Positions 1 to 10,192 of a DNA stretch of 64,000 nucleotides are shown here, piece by piece (the first letter of the stretch is position 1; each line of letters starts with the position of its first letter). The notes beneath the pieces were generated by a model. That model ran no database searches. It was not told where the DNA came from and was given only the letters and a program-made list of their open reading frames with translations. The DNA is taken from positions 186,001-250,000 of the forward strand of contig JAJEKV010000216.1 in NCBI GenBank assembly GCA_021234155.1, written 5' to 3'. The stretch comes from Isoetes taiwanensis (Eukaryota; Streptophyta; Lycopodiopsida; Isoetales; Isoetaceae). Made by a program: the position numbers and the translations under genes.

Positions 1-800
1 TACAATCTCAACCACATCTTCGTATGTGGTTTCCTCCCCATGAGGGGCCCCATGATCCTCACATGGCATCAAGTAGTCCATGCCCCCACAAATTGACCCA
101 TATTGAGATCCAAGCACTGTGAAAAGATCTTGATCCCCGTAGTTGCCCAACATTTGCATGACCTTAACTTGGTGCTTACATAAGTTGCCCTTGGCTCCCT
201 GGGGACGATCCCACGGCATGCCCGGTTCTTGTGTGCCCTGTTCACAAAGTATGGTCCTTGCCCTAGAGTGCGTTCACTTTGCACACTGCCTCACCTTCTT
301 CGGGTTAGTGAATGTGACTGTTCATCAACAATCTTCCTTGCACCCAATATGGCACATTGTATTATCTCTTCCCGGGAGGTGTTCACCACAAACCCCGCTT
401 CCTTCATGGACCTAGATGACAAGAGAATTATATTCTTGCAAAATCAAAATAGGCTACAAATGATGATTAGAAGTTATACGATGTATGCCATGTGTGTCTC
501 CACGTTGTTGGTTAGAATGTAGAGGAGCGGTCAATCCTCCGTCCCTGAGTGCTCGTTTTGAAATGCCCAGCGCCTTTTCAAGGCACAATGCCATGCCTCT
601 ATGGCTGCATTTGTCTCTTGGTTGGAGTGAGGGTACATCCTTGTAGCCAATACCCATTGGCAAATGTTTTTGGTCCACTCCTTACTCATGTAAGCCGCTA
701 ACTTGGGGTATTGAGGATACTTCCTCAATAAGTCCTCAATTTCCCTAGTTGCCTCCCTCCCATACGCCTCCCTATACTCTTCACCGCACACATTGTCCCC

Positions 801-827
801 TAGATAGATAGATAGATAGATAGATAG
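801..827. repeat. (TAGA)n microsatellite
   Basis: Six to seven perfect tetranucleotide units. It coincides with the 3' tail of the SINE. Confidence 0.9.
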
Positions 828-1039
828 TAGTTTTAACGCCACGCCACTAGCAAAGATCCAACGGGACATGTGACCACACACCACACTACATTGCTTGGTT
901 GGGCCCCCCCCCAACCACCTTACATCAAGGCCTCATTTGGGATTTGACCCCAACAAAGATCGAAAAGGATTCTCGGGCGGTCTCAAACTCGAGACCACAT
1001 AAGGAACTAGTGTGTTACCACTAGACCAAACCCCTAACG
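805..1039 (-). mobile_element. tRNA-related SINE inserted in the MULE remnant
   Basis: On the minus strand, 1030-1013 reads TGGTCTAGTGGTAACAC, a good RNA polymerase III A box, and 996-979 reads GGTCTCGAGTTTGAGACC, a B-box-like element at the right distance. The element runs down to a (TATC)n tail at about 827-801, the kind of simple-repeat tail plant SINEs carry. A short direct repeat (CCTAGA) lies at both ends (799-804 and 1040-1045) and may be the target duplication. The MULE reading frame resumes on the far side. This is a retrotransposed SINE, not a tRNA gene: there is no tRNA cloverleaf. Confidence 0.6.
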
Positions 1040-2174
1040 CCTAGAGGACCTTTCCGTCTCGTACATAATGTAACCAAGTTCCTTGAGCAGATCGTACGTG
1101 CCACCTTGTTCTTGATGTTCTTACGCAACCACTTGATCCAAGCCCTCCTCACGTGCCATATGCAAATTTGCACGGGCACACTAGGAAAAACCTATGAAAT
1201 TAAACAATGTTAGTACACTTATGATTTGCTTCCCAAGGATTAGAGTTTGACAAGTTACTTTTTTCACGCCTTTATCTCAAAGATGGGCATCATCCGTAAT
1301 GATGCAAGAAGGTTGCCAATCGGGGATCATCTCGGCATAAGGACTCCTTTAGTGCTTGCATCCACTTTGTTATAGCTCCACTCTTTTGAGAATTAATACT
1401 CATCAAAGGCGAGAAGTGTGAAAAGATAGAACACGCATTAAACCATACACAATAATCAAATCAACACACAATAAAAGTTGAGGAAGAACCGCACCTCTTG
1501 TCGTTTGTTTTGAATGTAGAGTCCATGCAAATGGCTTTGTTCTTGCCAAATTTCAACATGGACTCCCTTTGGATTGGAGTCATAACTCCTAATTGAAACA
1601 AGTCTCCTTGCTCATACATGAACACCAAATCTTGATGTTGTTGAACCCACATGTCAATGCTAGTGGGAAGATCTTCATGTAGCTTCCATGTGTTACGAAC
1701 AACTCCCTTTTTTCAATATTGTACACATCCCAATTTTCAATACATCATCCCTACACATGCTTTCCTGTCCATTCACTTCAAGTCTCAACCTCCACCTCTC
1801 TTCATGCATGTTCATGACACTACGTGGCGTGTGCCATTGGACAAGCTTACATCTTTACCCATTCCCTCAATTCTTGTGAGATCCGTGGTGCTAGCTTGAA
1901 CCTAACTCCAAAGGATGGGTCAACAAACCTACCATGGCGGGGGGCAAACCTTGGATATTCTTGTGATCAAACCCATAATAAGTGATATGTGAAAAAAGTG
2001 CGGAAGGAAATAGAGTTGCCTCGATTGTGAAATGGCTTTGGCAGCCCCTACGCATGCCCTCTCCCCTCTCAACCCTTTTCCTACGTGTGCCCGGTGGACG
2101 TGGTCTTTCCTCAACCACATGAGTGTTTCTGTTTTGTCCCGAGGTCCATATGAACACCAATATCATATTGTGCA

Positions 2175-3005
2175 TTACACGTTAGTATTAATCTACTAGG
2201 TGTAATCTTAATGACAAGCACCCCAAATGACTTAAAAAGCAAGATTTATAATCAAACGCATAGCTGAGCAAACACATAATCTTGGACTCATGATTTAAAA
2301 CAAAAACACATGTATCAAACCAATACCTCTTCAACGTCACATAGGAATCCTTGTAGGGTCTTTTTAACACTCTCTCGGTGCATCAACTTAGATAGAAATT
2401 GGCGGGTGCTTCACAATTCCTCTGCTCCCCAAGAAGCGAAATCTTGGACCCAACCGTATGGATGTAGCAAGTCCAAACAAGCATCTGGCCACCCCTTGAA
2501 TATCGTGTACAAAATGCTCTTGGGGATACCAATGTAAGTTGCCATGATCAAACATGCCATTTGAGGTGTTTGGGTCAGATTCTCTGACCCTAAAGTCGGA
2601 AATAAGAACAAACAAAAATGACAACGCACTTGTTTTGGCTGTATCTCAGCCCTAATTTGGAAATAAAAACATTAAACACAAAATCGTAACGCTTCTTTAA
2701 AGCCCTTGAACTTACCTCTTCTCTCTTACGCTCTAACTTTCGTCCATAGCCAAGCAGCCTACGGCCGCGATTAAGCTCCTCCTCCATGCCTCGCTACTTC
2801 GACATCAGCCCACACGCAGCGGGGGATGAAACCACACTCGGATGGTGATCGGGAGGGTGGTCTCTAACGCCCACGTGTTCTCATTGTATTGGTTTGTCCG
2901 CATGGCCGCGTAATTCAAACTTAGACCACTCCGATTAGTCCACGCCGCTATCTCTACCGGCCCAAACATTCTCATAGCCCCGCCTCCCAATCACAAAGGC
3001 CAAAT
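2175..3005. other. no recognised gene
   Basis: Short open frames only. The minus strand may contain more of the N-terminal part of the MULE remnant (2790-2400), but I see no diagnostic motif. Confidence 0.4.
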
Positions 3006-3009
3006 GACA

Positions 3010-3750
3010 ATGGGGATCCCGGAGGAGGGATCACGTGAGGGCGATAGCGCCCCGCCAGTTATCGACCACCTGGGATCGGGAGGAGGGGATCACGACGACG
3101 GATAGTGCGGGATAGTGTCCGAGTTCTCAGCCATTAGGGGGTGATCCGGAGGAGGGGATCCGTCCGGGGTGCGGGGGATCTGGGAGGAGGTGATCACCAC
3201 CGGCGGATAGCGCCCCCGTTATCGCCATTGGGGTGATCCCGAGGAGGGGATCCGCCCCGGTGCAGGGATCCTGGGAGGAGGATCACCACCGATAGCGCCC
3301 GCGATTTATCACCACGGGGTGATCCCGAGGAGGGGATCACTCAGCTGATGTGGTCCGCTATTACGTACCACTTCACGCAAGGTGACCTCTTGGCTGATAG
3401 GGTCCACCGCTAGCCTACTCACGGGTGATCCCTGAGGAGGGGATCCGCTGGCCCGGGTGCCCGTGATCCCTTTGAGGAGGGGATCACCGATGGATATCGC
3501 CCTAACAGGCCACGGGCCAAGTGATCCTGCAGGAGGGATCCGCGGCCCCGGTGTCGGGATCCCGGAGGAGGATCACCGGGCGGATATCGCCCGTCAAGTA
3601 TCAGCCTACCACGGGGTGATCCCGAGGAGGGGATCCGCTGGCGGGGTGCGGGGATCGAGGAGGAGGGATCACCTGGCGGATATCGTCCGCCCAGATTAAC
3701 GGCCAGCGGCAGAGTAGGGGATCCGGGAGGAGGGGATCGCGTGGATGATC
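3010..3750. repeat. GC-rich minisatellite of GATCCC/GGAGGAGGGGATC units
   Basis: About eight degenerate tandem copies of an 85-95-bp unit. Each has a core like GGGGTGATCCCGAGGAGGGG followed by ATC, then a GGTGCGGGATC...GGAGGAGG half and a linker resembling GGCGGATAGCGCCCG. Each unit contains inverted GATC-centred halves that could fold. The composition is strikingly GC-rich against the AT-rich surroundings. Units differ mainly by one-base indels at CC/GG runs. No coding function is apparent. Confidence 0.85.
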
Positions 3751-4990
3751 CCGAGGCTGGATCTCGAGGCGCGACGACGACCCATTGCCGCGGGGTTTGG
3801 ACGGCGGGATGGTGCAGGCGACGTGGTGTCCGCCGTTACCTCGTAAGCCGGTCTCCGAACGGACCCGTCGGGGAGACCGAGGATCCCGGAGGCCGCAGAA
3901 TTTATCTCCGGGATCACCGAATCAAGGGTAAAAGTAACACGAGCCCAGGTGGCGGTGCTCTCGGTTCAAGAAATCTAATATGTGCTAGGAAGGTGGTTTC
4001 GTGCTAGGGAATCGGACTCTAAGGGGACGCCTAAATCAAACTCGGTAAAAGGGAAAAATCACCGCTATACGCACTGGCGATTCTCAAATATTGAGCTCTT
4101 TACAACCCTCGGACCGCCGATGACTCTTTTTTCCTCGGGGGAGGGCGGCCGGATTCGAGGAATGGACGCGATATAGAAGGCAAGAAAGATCCGTAATGGG
4201 AGGAGCCAAGCCAATCCAAAAACTCGTATAGCCACGACTAGCTGGAAAATTCTTTGGAAAGGCATGCTAAAAAGTCGGTAATTCCAACTTTTTTTTTGCT
4301 AGTAATCTTATATATAGGAAGGACAAGTGGTGTATGGCGAAAGATGACATTTATTTATTTATTTATTTATTTATTTATTTTTTTCTTTTCCAGATGCACA
4401 TGTTGACCACTATCTTATGTGTTTATACTATGACCAATTATAGGAGCATCATGCTAATTCATGCGAAGAGAGGACGAGAACCTTTCATAAATGCAGCCAT
4501 TCATGCTATTTCTAAAAATGATCCGGAGTGGTTTTCCGCTTTGAAGAAATTATGGCATGCAAATGCAATCCTAAGCGCTTGACTATACAAAGTTGCATTT
4601 AGGCGATCATTTTCACAAAGGTATTTGCTTGCAACATATCTTTCCTTGCTTTTATGCCGTTTACATTACTTATCCTAATATGGACTTGATTTTTCATTAG
4701 CAATAGCTTCCCCGATTGATATATACTTTGCATGTTGCACAATCAATGAGCATATATTGCAATCATCTATTTCTCCTTCTTGCGTAAAAAGAAAAGAAGA
4801 GTTATGCGAACCATGATACATGCTTTAGATCCATGAATTAAATGTTTTGTTTTTTAAACTTTTACGGATTAAAATTATGTTTTGAAGAGCCCAATATAGA
4901 GATCAGGTGTAAGAGGAAGAAAGTTGCATGATAAAGATGGAGAAAAGTTTGAAAAAAAAAGAGGTCATTTTTTTTTCTCTTAGGTGAGTA
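3751..4990. other. no recognised gene
   Basis: Short frames only. An 82-codon frame at 4334-4582 includes a peptide that looks protein-like (HAKRGREPFINAAIHAISKN), but I do not recognise it. It begins in a TTTA microsatellite. Confidence 0.4.
4349..4380. repeat. (TTTA)n microsatellite
   Basis: About eight uninterrupted ATTT units. Confidence 0.95.
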
Positions 4991-5749
4991 TGTAGCCTCT
5001 TCGATATGGAAATGCATATCGGAAACTCGCAGAGGCACTTGATATATTTAAACAAAAATGCAAAAGAGAAGTGTCTTTGCCATGCTATGTTAAGTATGGA
5101 CGTTCAATTATTTGTTTCAGTTGATGGTACTAAGCATTTTAAGTTCACTGGCTCCCTCTCCTCTTGCATGAGGGCAATCTTTTGTTTGACATGCTCTTTA
5201 AGGGTTTTTGAATGGGGGTTTATCTTGCTAGATACCTTTAATGTAGCACATTGATAAGAATTTATTAATGTTTGGGGATTACAATTTTAGAATCAAGATA
5301 GTTTATCCTTTCTAGTTGCCAACTAGGACTTTAAGGAAAATACGCTTTAAGGTTTCTCATAGCAAATGTTTCTTTACACATTTGCAACCCACTTTGGCAT
5401 ATGGAAAATGATCGACAATCAACGCATACATGGTCAATCACTTGCACATTTCCATGTACAAAAAAATAAAATTTAACAATGGAAGAGCAGTGTAGAATAA
5501 TCATACAACTAGCATAACCTTTGCTATGGGTGCAAAATCAGTCTTGGGTAGTAGAAATCACCGACCCCGGACGCTTACAAAGTGCTTAAAATCTGGGGTG
5601 TGTTTTAAAACACGACGTGCGTGATTGAAGTATTGACATAGGGTAGCGCTTGATCAAAATGACAAGTCGAGAGAATCATGAACATGTTTGGTGCGGAAAC
5701 ATGAATGCCTCAGAGTCCGACATATTCCCCGGATGGCGGGCTAACCCAT

Positions 5750-8650
5750 CTTGAATTCAAGCAAAATGGAGGGACTAATTGTTTCCAAGAATTGCCTCGA
5801 ACGAAATTCAACAATTTGCCCTCACCAAATTTGCAATACACGTAACGGGATAGATGAAACCCAATTCCTCTCCCGTTCAATTTCTGAGCCATTGATGCAA
5901 CAAGGAAGAGAGATCCGAGATTGTATGCAAAGAAGGTAGCAATGAAGAAGAATTCCCTTCTAAAGATTCGCCTTCAAAGAAGAATAAGAAATTGAGGATC
6001 GAGTGGCCAAGAATAAGAGAAATTTCGGAGAAATTTATGAAGTATTCAACCAAATTAGTACAAATGTTGATGACAATGACAAAGGCCGTATCCTTGACAG
6101 TCTTCTTTGGAGGGCAAGGGATTTACCAATTGCTTCTGGGTAAAAGCATGTTAGGGTGTACCACTTTTGGAACCCGCAAAAGTACATACACTAGGTACTT
6201 ACGAATCGGGTACTTTCTCATTTTTCTTTTCATTAAAACTAATACAAAAATCCAAAATAAAAGTCAAGGACATGGTAATATTCAAAGTTAAGGTAAAGAT
6301 AATGCTATCGGAGACCAATATATATATAAAAAGTTCAAAAACATACCTTATATTGAGATATTATACAGGTATCCAGTACCCATTCCTGGCTACCTTTTTA
6401 GGTACCTTTTTAGTCACTAAATAATACTTTTTAAGGGACACCCTAACATGCTTTTACCCTTCTATAAAGAAACCTAAGCAGGTTACTATGGCCGAGCAAA
6501 TGGTGAAGAATTTGAAGGAAACAATGCAAGAACATAAATTTGAGAGGAATCATGACATGCTTCGTTGCAAGGAAGTCCACCCCGATAATGGCGAAGCAGG
6601 TACAAATGGTGTCAAGTGATTGAATCGCTGTAGTGGCAGATTGCTCAAAGATCCCGAGAAAAACAATTTCAAATGCTTTTCAAAGAAGGGTGCAAGCTAA
6701 CAAAGGGAAGGACCTTGATCAATATTCAGGGAGGAGGAAGCGGATGGATAGCATGTTAGATTACAATGGAGAAGTCATTATCAAGTTCGGACGAAAAAAT
6801 ACAAGAGTTTCTCCATACAAGAAAGACGTGAGGAAGTATGTATCGTAGACAGGGAATAAAGATGGAACATCCAATTCACCTTCTTGAAGTCAGCCAATCC
6901 TATATTGTAGGGTTCATTATATGTAGCATTTATTTGGCATTCACACGATTTCCCTCTACATTTGCAATTCTACCTCAAAGTTTAGAGAGGAGAATCCTCA
7001 TATCAAAATTGCATTGTAGACTTTTGAGAGGTTGAAACCGAAGTTTTGTAAGGAGGATCGTGAGAGGCATACATCTTGTTGCATTTACCACTTGAAATTT
7101 GAATACATCATGCGAGTGGATTGAGCAACTCGAGAAAATCGGGTGGAGTTCATGATAATTGCAACCGCCATCGCGGAGATTTGTGGCCCCGCCTGCATCG
7201 TGCAAGCCAAGGAGCATACAATCAAGTGCACCGTTGATTTATGGAGACAAGTGGTCTCAAGCGGCAAAGGTGATGATGAGGAGTGGTTTGATCATAAGCG
7301 CTTGATGTTGGCGTAAAAAATGTGGGTTGGATAGAATTAGAAAATGTCCACGGTGAAATGGATGGCACCTGTTCAAGACTAGTTACTTGGAAGACATTTG
7401 AAAAGCAACCCATGGACGTGATGTAGAATTCAGGGATCCAAGAAAGGCTTTGAGGTACAAACCTGCCTTGAGATTAGTACGTATGAGAGAAGTCCCAAAG
7501 AGTTTCAAGAGGATGTGAAGAAGGTAATATCAGATTTTGTTCCACACAATTACATAGCACATTGGCGGTGCCAATCGGTTTAAACGTTGTGTGTCATCAT
7601 TTTAAGATATAATTGTATACATTATTGAGTTTGCGTAAAATTACAAAGATCAAGATCCGAGAATGAGCCCGACCAATGCACCGCATACGCATACCAAGTT
7701 TTTATACTTGTTCACATAACATATAGACATGACAAAAGTGTCGATATTCACATTCTGCAAGCGCATAAAAAGAAGACTATCCAGAGAAGAAAAAAAAAAG
7801 AAAGATTGGAGCAGATCGGGAATAGACTCAACAATGGTAGGAAGATCATAAAAGAGACTCACTTTTACATTTCTGATGATAAAGTGCATGACTCATTATT
7901 TGTGGAACACTGTGTCTACAAAAGCATGTTGCATGGCTTAAGGAACAGGAAATAGAGTATGAGAAGCATTGGGTTTGGAGTGATGGCGCTCATCACAATT
8001 CAAGTCGGGAAAAGCTTTTTTTTTCTTAGGCAGGTACTTCACAATGAATGACAAGGAAATAGTGTGGAACTACTTTGCCTTTGCTCATGGTAAAGGTGAA
8101 CATGATGGTGCGGTGTTTCAATTATCAAAAGGTCGCTAAGTAAGGAACAACTCAAACCCAATGGTGTGCAACCGAGGCATGCTAAAGATATTGTAAAATT
8201 TCGGTACATATTTCAAGAAATACCAATGTTTGATGAAACAGATGAGATCAAAAGATATTTTGGGAAATTGAACCCGCCGTTGTTGGCAAACATGCAAGAA
8301 TATGAAATTGAAAACACTTAAAGGCACAAAGAAGATTCACCTGTGATCGGACTGCCGCCAGAGTAGACCAAACAGTTTGCTCATAGATGCCCCGGCTATG
8401 TTTCTCGCTTTTGTTTTGCATGGATCATAATTGGGACTCCCGCATCAATACGTAGATTTGGAAAGTGGGAGGTAACCGACTTTAAATCAAGAGTTGAGAA
8501 GAAAAAAAAGGAGACTCTTGAACAAGCCAATGAATGGACTTAATTTGGTAGAGGTAGGTGACAATTTTGCAAAGTTGAATGCCGAGGTAGACAATTCAGA
8601 GGGTGTGGACTACATCCTCAAGCGTACGTAACCCAAATGCACACTTGAAG
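5750..8650 (+). pseudogene. DNA transposon transposase remnant (HGKGEHDG family)
   Basis: Plus-strand fragments in shifting frames carry a series of blocks I recognise from a widespread transposase-like family found in animals and non-seed plants. At about 6800-6900 is KKDVRKYVS...GIKMEHPIHLLEVSQ. At about 7030-7110 is a Cys-rich block (LKPKFCKEDRER, then CCIYHLKFEYI). At about 7970-7995 is an SDG segment (VWSDGAHHNSSREKL). At about 8070-8125 is NYFAFAHGKGEHDGAVFQL, matching the family's conserved HGKGxxDGxG signature. The family architecture (Cys block, then SDG, then HGKG) is in the right order. Several stops and frameshifts, plus a MITE at 6138-6459, make it non-functional as shown. The start and end of the element were not found. 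Confidence 0.65.
6138..6459. mobile_element. 322-bp MITE with 22-bp perfect TIRs
   Basis: The left end begins GGGTAAAAGCATGTTAGGGT and the right end is its exact reverse complement over 22 bases. Both sides are flanked by TTCT (6134-6137 and 6460-6463), a likely 4-bp target duplication. The interior is AT-rich, rich in GTAC-containing motifs, and non-coding. It interrupts the transposase remnant at 5750-8650, so it inserted later. Confidence 0.85.
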
Positions 8651-8889
8651 ATTCATACAAAGATGGATGGGGCAAAAATTTGGAGTGCATGAGGTTATCT
8701 TAAGTGGATTGTATTATCAATTTTGGGTAATTTCAAGTATATGTTGCTCACTAAACAACCCTAAGCCTCAGGTGCGGCACCATGTGGTAAGATATCCTAA
8801 AATTGATATGGATAAAATAGAAGGCAATGAACATGTACAAAATTTCACAGAGACCCATGAAAAAATTATGGCCATCTCCCAATAACATT

Positions 8890-10185
8890 GTAATTCTTTG
8901 ACACTTAACCAAATTGATGTCATTCTTTTCAAGTGATTTGTTGTTCCAAAGACCTAAGCACGTAAGCACACATTTGTATATATATTAATAATGGTGAGGA
9001 TGCACAAGGGTGGTGTGCATGGACACGCACTTCAAAATGAAGATTGAATTGTTGTTTAAGAATGTACATTTGTGACATTGGAATAACATTCAATTATTTA
9101 TTTTGATACCATCACTATCCCAACATTCTTGGCAAAATTATATTGTCAAGGCATTTCCTCGATGTGACATGTGTCAATTCGATTGGTCATAACGTAAAAT
9201 ATTTAAGCCGGTTACTTAATTAATTGTTTCGGCGCTGTGAGGTTTTTCAGACACCGGGCGCCCTAAGCAACAGGATTTAAGCACTAGGACGCCTAAGCAT
9301 AAGCTCTTCTCACAAGCTCACGCTCGGCCCATTCCCCGCCCATTTCCTCACTCCCAATTCCTTCGCCGCGCCCAATCCGCATTCCCAATTCCTCCCAGGC
9401 ATGAAGCGAAAGCACATAGCGAGGAGCCTGAGGTCACCTCTAAGAGGCGCCATTACTAAAGCGTCGAAGAGGTGTTCCCTCCACTCTTCCCACCTTTGCC
9501 TCAAGTACTTGCCTCCTCTCACGCCTCCTCTCCGCCCACTCCTATGCCTCTACCACTTTACGTATCAAATGTTCTTTTTTCGTTCTTTGTTTTTTGTTCT
9601 TTGTTTGTCAATTTCTTTCTCTATCAAATGTTCTTTTCGTCTATCAAATATATGTGAAGTTTTTTTGTCTCATCTACTTCTTTTCAGCATCACGTTTTGT
9701 TTTTTCTATTAAATAAAGAATGAATTCATTTGATGTTCTTACTTCTATTATCTACGCAGTGGCAAAACATTGAATTCTTGTGCAGTCCATCCATATTCGC
9801 TTGAATGTCCGGTGCTCTAGCTCAAACACTAAGCACTTTAATTAGTTTCAAAGAAGGCTTGTGAGTAAAAGCATCGAACACAAGAGCACACATGCAATAA
9901 ATAGCTATCTTTAAACAGTTATATAGCATAACAAGAAGTTAATTGCACCTAGTACTAAACATATATGTTTTACCTAGTGTTTTTGGCAATTTTTTGTTTA
10001 AGCACTTGGTAAGTTTTTAAGCATCCCTTTGGTCGGCATTGAAGTAGATATAAACAATATAGCAAAAACTTATAGACAAGTCTGCATTGAACTACATAAA
10101 CAACATAGCAAAACATTCTTAAATTAAGATAAAGATGGTACATGAAAAGTGTAGGATTCCTTGGCCTAAATAAATGACAAACATG
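8890..10185. other. no recognised gene
   Basis: AT-rich with short frames. A 103-codon plus-strand frame at 9401-9712 is low in complexity (F/S/L-rich) and unlike any family I know. Confidence 0.5.
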
Positions 10186-10192
10186 TTAATAA

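Larger units (their letters stand above)
90..2170 (-). pseudogene. MULE-type (FAR1/SWIM) transposase remnant
   Basis: A broken Mutator-like transposase reads right to left. At about 2110-1950 is a FAR1/FLYWCH-like stretch (RGCQSHFTIEATLFPSA). At 1650-1500 is the start of the MULE catalytic domain, with a helix typical of the family (WVQQHQDLVF) followed by LKFGKNKAICMDSTFKTN, whose Asp is the first catalytic acid in this family. At about 1360-1300 is DPDWQPSCIITDDA, the second acid region. At about 1150-1060 is PVQICIWHVRRAWIKWL. At 700-560 is SNQETNAAIEAWH, the third conserved block. At about 200-150 a SWIM-type end (GNLCKHQVKVM) is visible. These blocks and their order are characteristic of MULE/SWIM transposases. 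Frames change several times and a SINE interrupts it at 805-1039, so it is not functional as shown. Some frameshifts could be sequence errors. No terminal inverted repeats were identified. Confidence 0.8.

Noticed and set aside
979-1036. tRNA gene
   Set aside because: A and B boxes are present, but no cloverleaf or acceptor stem, and the sequence continues into a SINE body with a simple-repeat tail.
3010-3750. CRISPR-like array of regular repeats
   Set aside because: Units are contiguous and degenerate with no unique spacers, in a plant nuclear context. It is a minisatellite.
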